A stretch of 64,000 nt of DNA from Congeria kusceri (GCA_027627225.1 JAPFQT010000384.1:83119-147118); one strand, 5' to 3'; positions 33,517 through 47,100 are shown, numbered from the stretch's first letter. Notes: generated by a model from the letters alone, not told the origin. A program made the numbers and translations.

Positions 33517-34960
33517 TTAATTCTTTAGCAACGTAATTTGATTCGAAACCAAAATGTCGTATGCCTGAATTCTCCAAGGTAAGTCGTCTGCACCATAATC
33601 AAATCTTATTTCTTGGTCGGGAAGTAAATTGTTCGTTGCGAAGATACACAAGTGAGGCTTTTTGCGGACTAGAACCACTCGGACCTCTGCATTTGTGGTC
33701 GCCCCGGACCCATCGTTAACATATCGGCCGAGCTGTTTTGAGAATGTTGCGTCAACACTGAAAACAGATTGATGCAATGTAGTAAATGTTAATAGCCAAA
33801 TTGTGTAGTCACTGTTAAAGAATGTTTTTGAACGTTTGTTTACAAATGGTATTTAAAAAATAAGTATCAAATTAAAATACTTATCAATGTTAACGTGTCT
33901 GTACGTCTGTAATAATTTTACCGTAATTATCCCGAGTCTTTGCACAAGATTATTGTTTTGACACTTTCCAGTAAAAAAGTAAATGTTTACATTTTTATGA
34001 GAAATAAAGAAGAAAACATTTCCAGTGTTTCTTGGCCGATATGACCATTATCAAATATATCTAAAATAATTTGGTCAAACACAGAGTGTGCACGTGTGGT
34101 TAAGACAACATACACATTCCATTTTTATAGATTTTTCCAGCAGGCGGGCAACAACTTTGATGCTTCTGGTCCGATCTGTTTCATATTCGAATATGTCATC
34201 TAATGGTTATATAAACTATGCAAATTTGGTCAAGATCGGATTCTGTCCTGAACACTGTCAAAAATCCATTTTTTTGTGCCAGATCTGATACATTTTTGCA
34301 ATTTTATCACGAAACATGGGCAAAAACTTCGGTGTTTCTTGTCTGATTTGACGCATCGAACGTGTCCGAGAGTGTAGGGCCGTACATAAACTGTGCAGGT
34401 TTTTTTTCAATATAAGATAACAAATTGAAGTTTCTATTGTGTTAATAGTTGACGCCATGTATACGACAGACAACGCAGGAGAGGTGCTATATATCAGTGG
34501 CTCACATAGCACTGCGTTTTGGGCTGACGCAGTATATTTTCTATCACATGGTTACGTTACAATATCATTAAATGGTGTATGTTTGACAATTTCAATTTTC
34601 GTTATTTTTAACGTGATGTACAATATCCCAACAAAACATGTCAGAGTCATTTAAAACAGTCTCATTTTAAGATAAAAATTGATTTTATGCAATATTTCGG
34701 TCGAAATAATCTGATTCGCAATACATATGCCCCTTATTACAACAAATATATTAACTGATTTCCGTGTTCGATTGGTTTGGTACAATACTATAGTAAAACA
34801 TACCATCATTCTTTCTGTCCGGTCTTGAAAAAGAACAGAAATGAACCAAGATGTCTTGGGTACTTCGGTTCTCGGATGAGGCCTTCTTTATTGGAAATCA
34901 GTTCACCTGCATACTCTAACAAGAACGATGGCTTTTTTTCAGTTACAAAAACACCTTTAC
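33517..34960 (-). pseudogene. SET-domain (lysine methyltransferase-like) gene fragment, two exons
   Basis: Exon A (34,804-34,960; acceptor GCATTTCAG) reads GKGVFVTEKKPSFLLEYAGE, LISNKEGLIRE and FLFFFKTGQKE, the N-terminal half of a SET domain. Exon B (33,517-33,757; acceptor CTGTTTTCAG) reads VDATFSKQLGRYVNDG, RKKPHLCIFATNNLL and QEIRFDYGADDLPWR, the C-terminal half with the catalytic-site Tyr in DYG. The phase is preserved: TG of exon A joins T of exon B. The codon before that Cys, where Trp is expected, is TGA at 34,806-34,808, so the domain is truncated. The usual NH of the GR.xNH motif is ND. SET enzymes transfer methyl from S-adenosylmethionine to lysine; the spacing recalls the KMT5A/PR-Set7 group, an uncertain assignment. 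Exon B runs to TAA at 33,517. Upstream exons were not found. Confidence 0.7.
34085..34400 (-). repeat. Two units of the 1-1150 satellite family, reversed, in the SET-like intron
   Basis: GGGCAACAACTTTGATGCTT and GGGCAAAAACTTCGGTGTTT, each followed by a CTGGTCCGATCTG-like stretch, are the reverse complement of the ACCAGAAACACCGGAGTTAT blocks near the window start. Unit spacing is about 175 bp. It lies between SET exons A and B. Confidence 0.65.
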
Positions 34961-37900
34961 CTGAAATGCAAATAATGATTTAAATTTATATCAAATAATG
35001 CTGGCTATAAAATATAAATAGTGGTTATGTTTAATTCTCAATTTTACGTTTGTGTTTAATATGTACTGAGACTATTTGAGAATATATCGAAACACACAGA
35101 TTTACCGTAATTATTAATAAATCATTTACAAATGTCATATATTGCCCATTTAAAACACTTTTAAGTATACTGACACTGCAAATATATGCGATTACACATA
35201 CATTATACATTTCGTGACCGATATTTAAGATATTTGATCAGTAAATCATACTTTGTAGAAATATCAAAATCAGTTTTGGCGTTTATTTTACTGCCTACAA
35301 GATATGTTTACAGGTAATGCTTTTTTAATAAATACAATATCATTTCCAGGTGTTAATATGTATATTACCAATATAATAATTAACTGTCCTGACAGTGTCC
35401 GGGTGGATCCTTTGCTTGGAGGATGTAGTCTTTTCAGCCATCGGTGTCAGACGTTTGCGATATCAAAATTGAAATAAGGTATACTTTGTAAGTAACCTTT
35501 CGTGGAAAAATACATTATAGCAGTAACATGTTTGTATTGATTGAAACATAAATCGTAGATGTTGTGGATGGATTTCATTCTATAATAAATCGTGTACAAA
35601 GCTGCATTTGCTATACCAATGCTGATTTCTAGTCTATGCACTTAATTTAATCCCATTTAAGGGACATTACGAAATAAATGCATAACACTTAGAAAAGAAA
35701 AAGAAAACATAAAAATTTAAGTTTGGTATAGTGAACAAATTTCGTATTTAATATTGTTCAAAGGGAATATGTCAACGCAAAATTGGTTTCCTATTGCACT
35801 ATCAATGATATTAGATGATATAAATCGACTATACTAACACATATACATTAAATAAAGAACAAATAGTATAATAAATAAATTAGATATTTTATTTTAAAAA
35901 ATAAAAATAAACTAGAACACCGCTAGTCGAATGTCATGAGATGAAATGACAGTAGACAGTAATTTATCCCACTGCGCTATTCTGCTTTGTAAAAAACGTG
36001 CACACTATGGTTATGTAAAATACTCGCAACTCTGATGTTAACAGTAAAGGGTCAAAATAACAACATCCATACAAGAAAAACACTGATGCAAAGCATCATG
36101 GGGCGCCGTACGTAGTTCAGAGCAACAAGTCAAAACCTATTTTATTGGCAAATTGATAAATTATTTTGACCGTTTTACAGTTATAATGCAATGCATAAGT
36201 ATTCCTTGATTTGTAACAGAATGCAACTTAGTCAAGTCAGAATCGCAAAAAAACAATTATCTATAACGAGGTAATATGCTCCTTTTGCACACAGGTGATC
36301 ACGTATTTAAAGCATTAAATACTTATATAGCAAACAAGTAAAATAAACAAAATGTGTTATATTTTAAAGTTAAAATGCCTTCACTCTTAATTAGCATCAA
36401 TATTTTATTCAAACGTGTCAGTGCTGAAAACTACTGACTATTTCTTTACACGCCGGCAAGCTTACATCCCATGCAATAACTACGTTGTAATTGAGGTCTC
36501 GAGCTTTCATTTAGCCAACGCGCAACAATTAATGGCAATATATTTCGGTTTAATACATATTCAAAATAACTGATGTATGCATAATAACTTATCATTAAGC
36601 AAATATTATAAGGTAACACTTCTCAGTTGTCTCAGCAACTTTGTGGACGTGTTTGTTAAAATAAAATACCAGTTCTCAAAACTAACCACTTTTATATTAT
36701 AAAATTAGTACACATAAGTGTCCCATTGATCACGACAAACACAAACTTAAGAACATGTAAAAGAAATGAATGACAAAATACTTTATTTCAAATTCCGATA
36801 TTATTGAAATAATTATTATAAATTTTTAATCTATCTTATTAGTACAAGTAAATCGATATAATAACAACCCATCTATATTTTTAGATCATGCTTATTTGAT
36901 CGCTATTTGTAGATCGGCTGATAATAACCAATGACAGTAACTCAAGTGCCACATATTTGTGTTTTTTTTCAATACTTAAATTGCAAAAAATAATTGTTTT
37001 CTTGTTATAAACATTAAAAGAAAAATCGACTATACTAGCACATATACATTAAATAAAGAATAATTTAAAAAAGATTGCTACATAAATACAAACTCGATTA
37101 CATCATGCACTTTTTTCGTCTCGACGAAGTGCAAGCGGAATGATAAAGTCGTGGTTTTCCAAATAATGCTAGCAACGATGTCAAAATTGGAAAGACCAAC
37201 CACTCAGTCAACCCATTTTTTATGCAGAATTGTGCACTTATTGTTTAAAAAAATGAAATAAAAAATAAATATAATATTATGTGAGTGTTGGATAGCCGAG
37301 CGCTACCCTGTCTCGAGCCGAGCATGATAAACTTGAACTTTTTCCAACACTCAGATAGTATCTATATAAACGTTTCAGCGTCAAAACCGATATGCTCACA
37401 CTGTTTCCATACACAAACGCCACCATACACATGTTACCGGCTACGCATTTGTCTCAGCCATCTCTAGTTTGCTATTTTTAGAATGATTCACAACCTACTT
37501 CTTGAAGATGTTAGACTAGACGCCGGAGAAAATTCAATTTTGACTCCGCGACCTGTGAAAAATACAGGGATTAGCAATTAATTTAATGCTATTTCGTTTC
37601 AATACGTATCGAAAGTGTTGGCGAAAGCGGAAATATTACATTTTCTTTAAACGTGTAGTTCAATACAATGCCCAATTCCACTCAGCAACGTGAAGTTGGT
37701 GTTTCTAAACATTAAATATAAAACCGCTCTTTTTATATGCTTCCGGTAAGACTCATCATGCGCGGCGCCAAACATAAATTATAAATCCACAATTTTCAAA
37801 TGGTTGCAATGATAAACGTTTAACACGTTATGAGTAAAAGCAAAACTATTTATTCACAAAACGTTACACTTTTATCGGCGTAGCTGTTTAAGATCACGTT

Positions 37901-38619
37901 GACCCCGATTTCTTGCAATAATTATGCAGCGAGAAAATTGAATGCCAATAGCATTGGGCAAATTTTCTAATGTTAGGGAATGCAAACTTATAACAATGGT
38001 TTAATGTATACCAATAACTGTTGCATACTTCTGGGGATTAAAATTTACATACTTGTTTTAATAAGCGGTTCAAATAAAGTTATAAACATATCTCCGATAT
38101 ATACTCTAAAACTGAACATAATTATGAACAATTTTTATCACTGTAGGTCATGATCAGAATGTTATATTCATTCACATAATGAACTAATTATTTTGTTTAG
38201 CCTACATAAAAGGCGCGCTCTAGAAATAGCAATTACAATGCAACAATTCACGGGGACCACAGTCGGTCACAACGTAAAATGTTGCCTGTTGAGCTCGCGA
38301 CACGGCTGCCTGTCAATAGTATTGAGGTTTCTCGTGACAACCACAAAATATAAAGTGGTAAATTTCTCGTATTTTTCTGATAAATAAGCAAACAATATTA
38401 GAAAATTTGATGGAGCTTATATTTCCTATTATTGTATCATTGTGTACAAATAATATTTTACGTTGTAACCAACTTGGGTTCCCAATAATTATTATATCGA
38501 GTACAACACACTCCAGCAGGTGAGAGAATTATTATAAAAATAGCGCGCAGGTGTGTTAATACCTCCATTAGCGTCCGGAGAGTCCTAAATCCGAGATTTT
38601 TAATAAATGGGGAATTTAA
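34961..38619. other. Non-coding DNA with scattered repeat pairs
   Basis: No exon recognised over 3.6 kb. AATCGACTATACTA followed by CACATATACATTAAATAAAG occurs twice, near 35,822 and 37,025. An inverted repeat GAGTGTTGG (37,283-37,291) with CCAACACTC (37,344-37,352) encloses a GC-rich core (CCGAGCGCTACCCTGTCTCG) and looks like a small dispersed palindromic element. The open frame at 37,285-37,467 is a reading of that element. Confidence 0.45.
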
Positions 38620-40630
38620 ATTTATAAACTTACTATTCATGTTTATTTATATTTGAATTGTGGTTACGTTTTATTAAGAATTATTTATAATTGCATAGTA
38701 GATGTTATTCAATCAATAAAAATGTTAAACATCTATGTGGTGAACGAAATCTCGTAATACGTCGAAATGTTACTCTAACGTCATTTACGTAGAATGAATA
38801 CCCATGTGCAATACTAATGATACATATAGTATATTATTTAAAATTACTATGTACACAGGTCTGATATATATAATACTTTTCATTCATTCCTGCTATTATT
38901 TTCTGTCAATTTTAATTTGTTAAATTTGCCTGACAAATTTATGTATCAATTATATTTACGTAAATTACTAGTATTTAGGTTACTCATGTATCACTGGTGA
39001 AAACATGGGGCGGTATGTGATCGGTTTATTCACGGTATAGATATTAATAACAATTGAGTTGATCTCAAATTAATTTGGGGGCGATACGTTTTCTTATGGT
39101 GTCTGAAAAATCTAGTGTCCGAGAAGTCTCCTTAGTAGGGACCAACACTTCTGGGGTCGGAGAAGTCTCCTGTGTAGGGACCGACAAATCTGGGGTCCGA
39201 GAAGTCACGTGACCGAACATCTTAGTCCTCTTGTATTATATTTAGAGCAAAAAATGACATCTCAAGATTATCTTCAACGCCGATTTTCTTCTTAAAAGAC
39301 ATTTCTTGCTTCTTTCTCAAACACAAAAACTGGTTTCTGGTCACGATAAAACGTGATCCATCACCAATAGTATTCACACTTTTTGACAATCGTGTGTTAA
39401 TAGTGCATTGTTTCCGGACATAACATTTTAATTGTACGTTATACATTCATTCCTATAAATAGTGATATCGTACACATGTTTGACAAGATATTACACGAAT
39501 GCGAAGAATGTATCCGTACATATTGTTTAAGAACGGAACTTACGTGTTTTGTCGGAGTGAACTTTATCTTTCTTGTTTCCATCGCCTGTGAAATAAATAT
39601 ACATAGTAAATACTTAATTAACAACTGTATATACATTTAATACAGTTTGACTTGCCGAATTTTCTTTTAATTTAGAATGCCCAACATAATCAATATGTTT
39701 TTGTAATGCAGGATGTATCAATTGTGTTAAAATACTAGCAACAACTTTGCAATCATCCAGAAAATCATACACAATACAAATAATAATGAGTGTAGAATTT
39801 CTATTTATAAATACACCATGCATGTTTATTTGAATAGCAGTTTCATTACGAATTATTTGGAATTACATTTTTCTCTTAACTTCTGTAGAGATGCCAGATC
39901 GGCTGAAGCATCGAAATACGTCGTTATCTAATTCCAAACATTTCATTTAATTATGGTTAGTTTTACTTTATGTTCTTATTATAAGTTCATTGTTTACTAT
40001 TATAATTATACGCACAAACATTTGTTTTGAGTATCATTAGTCAAATCATTATTTACATGTGATGAATGTGTCCAGTCGATTGTTTTTATTTGGTATACAT
40101 AGAATAAATAATTGTTTGACAGCTCACTTGTACTAATTCCCGCTATTACATGTCGGAAAAATCTTAAAATATACATGTCTACGTAAATTGTTTAGATTAT
40201 ACAAGTATCATTTATGAAAAACATGAGGTGGTAAGATAATTTACATAACAATGGAATTTATCTTAAACATAAGTTTTTTCTTCATAGTTTCGTGTTTCTA
40301 AAGTAGCCTTACAATAACAGCCCCATGATAAAATGGGTTTACTGTTATTTTAACCACATCATGCATCGTTACTTTAATTTAATGTTGGCTTCATGCGGTG
40401 GTAAGATCATTTAAATTTACGGACATTACATAACAATGGAATTTATATTTAACATAAGTCACAGTTTCGTGTTTCCAAAGTAGTTATTTAATAACAGCCC
40501 CAGGATAAATGTATACTGTATTAATAACCCTAGAATGAAAATTTACTTTAATTTAATACATGGTTCTCATTTCTCTTTACTCTTTACGTTTGCTTTTGTA
40601 CGGCGCCCTATGATGCTTTGCATCATTGTT
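36085..40630. repeat. Inverted repeat pair about 4.5 kb apart
   Basis: GATGCAAAGCATCATGGGGC followed by GCCGTACG (near 36,085-36,112) is complementary to a segment near 40,598-40,625 with about one mismatch. Similarity extends weakly on the AAAACACTG side. The two may be independent copies of one small dispersed repeat, or ends of a decayed element; the DNA between shows no transposase. Confidence 0.45.
38620..40565. repeat. Cluster of local duplications
   Basis: Three levels are visible. Three 39-bp units (GTCCGAGAAGTCTCCT type) start at 39,117, 39,156 and 39,195. Two units of about 180 bp sharing GGTGGTAAGAT, CATAACAATGGAATTTAT and AATAACAGCCCCA lie at about 40,220-40,390 and 40,397-40,565. 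A faint older duplication pairs about 38,640-39,010 with 39,820-40,230 (CATGTTTATTTGAAT, AATACGTCGAAATG and ACGTAAATT blocks). No coding signal. Confidence 0.55.
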
Positions 40631-40739
40631 TTCCTTGAATACTCATACAATTGTTACACATATGTAAATAAATACACTTAAAATACTCATGCACATCTAA
40701 CTGAACAACCTTTAACCAGTAACTTATCACTTTACAAGC

Positions 40740-42245
40740 TCTTTTGGTAATCAGAGAAGTTCTACCAAGTTTTCCAGATACGCAATTATTTGGGGTTTGG
40801 AAATTTCACACCTATTTTTTATGTTCAAACAATTAAATTAGCTCTTTTAGTGTCATAGACTGTATTTAACTCCAAACCTCTGATCCGTAATTTAAATTGG
40901 GTACACCAAGTATATCAAATAACTGTTACTTGGTATGTATTGAGATTAAAGTACATTAAATGTGAATTTAATTTAAAAACAGCTTTTGAAGCCTGGCCTG
41001 CAAGTGTTTCAAAAGTATTTGCAAATGACCCTCATGTAATAAATACAATTCTCAAGTTTGTACAAGTTTTAATAATTTCCAATGCATGTCCTTTGTATTA
41101 AAAGTTCATATTTCTCCTTAACTGGCCACCTTTTTTTTAAAAGCATTACGTTCATTTTATTTGAATTCACAAATAGTTTCCACCTATCACAGTATTCTTA
41201 TAATAAACACAAAGCCTTTCTTTAAATCTTCCTCAGATTCAGACGTAATTACAATGTCGTCTGCATACAATAGCAAAACAATTACAACAAACCAATATTA
41301 ATAGCATTAACGCCATTTAAAATATAATATTCCTCTAGTCATTCAAATTAATAGAATATACCGTAAAAGGGTGATAATGATGAAACCTGTCTTAATCAAA
41401 ATAAACACGAGAAATCTTCATTACAACGTATGACCTCACTTAAAACTTCACTTAACATTTGCATTCATAGATTTAATGAAATTAATCATCTTTTCTCGAA
41501 CGCTTGGCTTGGACAATTTGTACCAAATGATCTCTCACAAGGTAATCGAACGTTTCAGTAAAGTCAGCAGATACATCATACATTCTCTTTTTTTCTTTTA
41601 ATTGGTAATACAAACATAATATTAATCGTTCCCATATTTTGTCTGAATCCTGCCTGAGACTATATATATATATATATATATACATTATACTGTTTCAGCC
41701 CAATTTCCTAAATGTTCCTAAAAATGTGATTCCCCGGTAGGTTGTTTTTACATCATCCATCTTTCTTTCTTTATGTATAGGAACAATAAAACCCTCACAT
41801 CAAATTGTCCACATTCACGTGGTAATAAAAGTTCACACCCTATTTTAAAATATACTACTTTAAATACCAAATAATTAAGTAGATAACCAGGTCTAGCTGA
41901 TGTATCTATTTGGAGCCTTTCATAATGTCCTAATCAGTAAATGGTACATTTAATTCATTGAACATACTACTTCATTCACCATTTAAATAGATGTCCTGAA
42001 AGTACAAAACATCTTCACCAGGCTGGTGAAATTATTATAAAAATTGGTCACCATTACTTTTCGTGGGCGCGGGATGTATCTGTTTATAGGCTTTCATAAT
42101 TTCCTGATCAGTAAATGGTACATTTAATGCATTATACATAATATTTAATTCACCATTTAAATACATGTTCTGACAATACAAAACATCTTCATCAGGTGGG
42201 TAGAATTATTATAAAAATTGGTCACCGTGACACTTTTCGTGAGCG
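40740..42245 (-). mobile_element. Decayed non-LTR retrotransposon (LINE), reverse transcriptase region
   Basis: Read on the minus strand with frameshifts: DEDVLYCQNMYLNGELN and NVPFTDQEIMKAYKQ, the linker before the polymerase core (42,070-42,210). Next come a KKDG..TTYRGITF-like block (about 41,730), the first palm motif ADFTETFDYLVRDHL (about 41,540-41,590), then LLLYADDIVITSESEEDLKK with an intact YADD (about 41,225-41,285). A thumb-side ETLAGQASKAVF follows near 40,990. Stops and indels are frequent. It is of the same general APE-type LINE kind as the two plus-strand elements downstream. Boundaries are approximate and no tail was identified. Confidence 0.75.
41880..42240 (-). repeat. Internal tandem duplication of about 175 bp in the minus-strand LINE
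   Basis: The segment with AGTAAATGGTACATTTAAT, CACCATTTAAATA, ACAAAACATCTTCA and AATTATTATAAAAATTGGTCA occurs twice, at about 41,900-42,060 and 42,080-42,240. It therefore duplicates the same stretch of retrotransposon coding sequence. About 85% similar by eye, so old. Confidence 0.75.
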
Positions 42246-43769
42246 CTGGAATATTATTAGTAGTAATAAAATCGATATGAATGAAATGTACATGAAGTAC
42301 CGCTATGCGCATGCATACTATAAACAACTGTACTGTAGCTTGAGAAAGTTTTCACTGAAATGCACGTATTTGAAGTTTCGTGCATTTTGATTGCTGCATA
42401 TGATACGGAGTAAATGTCGTTTGTTTTCTGTATGCATAATTTTTATTTTATATCAATTTATATAGATTCTTTATATATCTAAATGCAACATGGATCAACA
42501 ATATGAATGTATTAGTTCTTATTCCTTTTAATTGCATTCATATACAGCTTATGATACTACAAGCAATATCAGTTAGCCTGGGATAGGGATTGTGATTAAT
42601 TTTATAGATCTTTGACAGGGGCAATTCCTGTCAGAATTTCGTCTTTTTGAACGTCCTGTGTAAATATAACATGATTGGTCTTAAAATTTCTGCATTTAGT
42701 GTATTCATGTTCCATTTGGGACCAAATATATTTCTACAGTGTTTTGTATGTTTATTCAAAGTTCACACACCAAACGAATACAGTGATTCATTTTTATCTT
42801 TATCAAACATAATCATTTTGTTTGGATTTACGCTGTTTGTTTTTGTGTTGAAAACAGTGACTTCATAATATGATTTCGAAAGATTGTAATATTTAGACAA
42901 CGTTAAATGGTGTATATGATTACTTATTCGTAGATACATATACATTTATAATCAAATCTTTATTAAAGAAAAACATTAAATGTTGCCAAGAAAAGACTAT
43001 TAACTAGTACACTGCCCCCCCCCTCCGGGTTAACGTTTCATTCGAAATACGAGTGTAGTAGCATGTTAGCATGTAGCAGGATCTAGGGTCAGCTGGTCTC
43101 AACCCTGACATATAAAGCTAGTTGGTTTAAGACCACGGATCCGATAAATTACAAAATAGTGTAATTAAATATGATTGAACATACGGTAAATATTTTGCGC
43201 AGCATAAGTGGGAAAAAGCAACAACACTGCACAAACCCTTTCCAACTCTTTCGGTCCTATTCAATGAACTGGGTTGTCATCTGAGGGTTCACAAGTAGTG
43301 TAGTCATTCGATATAAATATTCCGGGTATTTAAAATAAACATCCATTAAAATGTATTATAATTTATATTTAAAAAAACTTGGCACTTATAATCGTGCCTA
43401 GCATACTTGATATTCTATAGATTACAATTAATATATACATGGTGTCTTTTTTTAGGTTTGAGCCCTCCAATAGTGTAATCTCTATCAATAATTATCATAA
43501 AGGAATATGACAATAATTGATATTTTCAATATGTTCGATAGCAGAATAATGTAAATCATATTATCCTACTGTTCATGTGTATATATAAATTAAGCTTTTT
43601 TTCCTAACACGATATTAGTTTCAAGGATCATATAGTACGGACGGTTTAGGTCTTCAAGTGTGCGGAAGTAACAGCAATTACGCGTTACAATAGTTGGCAA
43701 TGAACGAAAGCGTTGCAATTAAACGTACGAAAATTTCTTTCATTTTTTAATGTAATATATTTATAAAAA

Positions 43770-44173
43770 CAGTAAATCCCTGGCCATTTTTAATCACGTA
43801 TAATTGAACAAAACTAAATGAAAGATATTAAATCTGCATTCATTAAATTAATATCTATATTACAAAATTAAATCCCTGGTCCTTTTGATCGCGTACAATC
43901 CGCAAAACTAGCTCGCACATTATAAGCATGATTAAGCCTAGTAATATCTAGAATATAGAAATCATTAAATCCCTGGCCATTGTTTATCACGTGTAAAGAC
44001 AAAACTAGCCCGGAAATTAAGATTGTCATTCACTCTGTTGTAATATTTACTAGAAATCATTCAATCCCTGACAATTTTGGATCATGTGTAATCGACAAAA
44101 CTAGCTCGGACAATTAAAATTATAAATCATTCAATAATAATAACTACCAGAAATCATGAAATCCCTGAATAAT
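43770..44173 (+). repeat. 97-bp satellite in copy A, left part
   Basis: Units of the type AAATCCCTGGCCATTTTTAA, TCACGTATAATTGACAAAAC and TAGCTCGGACATTAAAATTA start near 43,776, 43,870, 43,966, 44,063 and 44,159. The array is cut by LINE 1 and resumes at 48,005. Confidence 0.85.
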
Positions 44174-47100
44174 AAGCAAGAAATAAGAAAAGGACGTTAT
44201 GCTGGAGGTATTTCTATTTATATTAAAAATAACATTAAACCATACATTTCTTTAGTAGTGACAAACAAATATGGCATTGCTTGTATCAAACAAGATGCAT
44301 CACTTTTATCTTCAATGAAACTGTATTTTTATGTTTTTGTTATATTCCACTAGTAGGATAAATGTACTATATGGACAAATGTTGATTTTTTCTAAGAAGT
44401 TGAAAATGGTGCATAGAAAAATATTAATACTTGGTCAAACATATATAATTGGAGATTTTAACGCTAAAACAGGCCATCTGTTTGATACAATAGAATATGA
44501 CAAACATTTTTCTTTTATAATTAAACATACTATACTTCGAATACACATGTTTGTTTACAAAAAAATATGTAATCAAGATCACGTAATTGACAGCAGCGGT
44601 CGAAAACTAGTATCAATGTGCGTAACGACCAATAGTATTATCGCTAACGGTAGTTTGCCCGGCGACAAAGCGTGAAACTTTCTATTGAGTGTTCAACGAC
44701 GGCAAAGTGTCACCGACTATTTATTACTACAATCACATAACTGTAAATACATCGTAATTTTGAGGTGCTTGATTGGTCGAAATTTTCCGATCACGCAGGA
44801 CTGTGCATCAGTGTCACAAAAGCGGGCAGAATACACAAAATTAATGTACAGAATACAAGCGATTACGTAGTAACGAAAATAGTATTCGAACACAAAATTC
44901 GAGTTTGTTTAGAAAGTAATGCGAACACACTTAACGATATTCATTACCCAGATACTCTGTTCGAAAAGAAAATTCAGATTCTAACGAATACTCTTCACAC
45001 ATGTAACACCAAGATATATGGGAAAAGAGTAAAACGAACAAAATAGCAAAATGCGCGCAAATCAAATAAACCATTGTGGTTTGATACTACTAGCGAGAAG
45101 GCAATATTGAACTTTAAAAATGCCAACGAAAAATTTAATAAAACAAGCAATACTTTTACAAGGTTACATTTTGTTAAAAGCAGAACTAAAAATAATAAAA
45201 TTCGTAGGTAGAACTAGGGAAAATTAATACAAAATTCACGAAGCGCATCGTCTGGAAATAAAAAGCCTAGACAGTTTTCGAAATTAATTTAAAATGTTAT
45301 AATAATATACATGACACATCTAAAAATAATTCCATTCACAAATTATCGATTATTTTAATCGCTATCCGGCGAGGCATCGGGCGCGACCGAAGAATGTGAT
45401 ACAAAATTTAATTGTGCATCGATTTCAGAGGAACTCGATTCATTCATAACCGACAATGAAATAAAAATAGCAGTTTTTAAACAAAATAATAACAGTCTAG
45501 CGGACATGATGAAATACCCGCATAAATTGTTAAAACGGCATATAAAACAATTAAATCACACCTGAGAGTGACATTAGCTCCTTGTTTGATAATTCAGTAT
45601 ATCCAGAATCGTGTGGAATAGGGTATGCTGTTCCCATTTTTAAGGAGGTATAACGCTAAATAGTATTCTCTCAAAACATTATTCTCAGATATTGCTGAAC
45701 ATGAAAGTGGTCAGAAAAGTACAATAAAATATCGTAATACCCATTTGGCTACCAAAAAGGTAAAAGTACCATTGATTGCATCTGTGTACTTGATACTATT
45801 GTCAACACAAATCTAAATTCAGGTCAAAAAATTATATGCTGCATTTATTGTTTACGAAAAATGTTACAATAAAATTAATCGATATTTGTATGGACAACGC
45901 TTAAAGCTGAGAAAATAAAAACAAAAATGGCGAAAGCCGTCCAGGCAATGTACTCTTCTGTCAAATCAGCTTTAATATACAATAATAAACGTCAGATTTC
46001 ATATACTCATCAATAGGAGTCAAACAAGGAGACCCGTGTTCAAGTCCACTGTTCATGATTTTTGTCAACGATATAATGAAACACATTAATTGGAACACCG
46101 AAGGAATTGTTTATATCAATGAGACTAACTTCTTCTTTATGTTATTCGCCTGATATCAAGTTTTATTCTCCACATAACCGAATTCACTCCAGTCAATGTT
46201 AAACGATATGGAACATTACTGTAACCAATGGAGCTTAAAAATTAACACAAATAAAACAAAAATATTGATATTCGAACGAGCTCAGCGAACATTTAAATCA
46301 TATAATGAAGATCTAGAAACCATCGAGTCGTTTAAATACTTAGACGTCCATTTATTGAAGAACGGTAACTGATACCGAACTCAAAAATCGATAGCTCAAT
46401 ATGCAACCAAAGGTATGCATATATTATTTTCAATTTGCAATCAATACTCCTTTGAAACCCAGGAAAAAATAAATGTATTTGACAAACTCGTGTCACCCAT
46501 ACTTAACTATTTCTCAGACGTGTGGGGATTCTGTCCTGGGAAAGACATATATAGAAACCATTCATTAAAAATTTCTTCGTAAATTATTATGCGTAAATCA
46601 GTCAATGAATGTATCTTGTTTATATGGAGAATTAGACAGACTTCTATTATCATTAATAAGAAAATTACGAATAGTTAAATATTGGTTTCAAATTAATAAA
46701 TCAATTGATGACAGCCTCATAAAGCAGGCATATGTTATGTTGTATAATGATGCAGAAAATAATAATACCTTTAACAACCAAAACTGGGCGCGTCATTTAA
46801 ATTGCGTGTAAGATCAATTGGGGCTCTCATATATAAAGGTAGATCAGACAAATCTTTCGGAATCAAATAACGAAATATATGCTTTCAACTTAATAAAACA
46901 GCGACTCACTGACAATCAGAAACAGAGTTGGTACAATTCAATTAACATTTCATCCAGATTAGAAACATATGCTCGTTTTAACAACGAATTTCACTTTGAA
47001 CCCTTTTTAAATACTTTTCAAGAAATAAAATTTAGAATTGCGTTTGCACGATTCAGAGTATCTTCACATAATTTAGAGCTTGAACGCGGTCGATATACAA

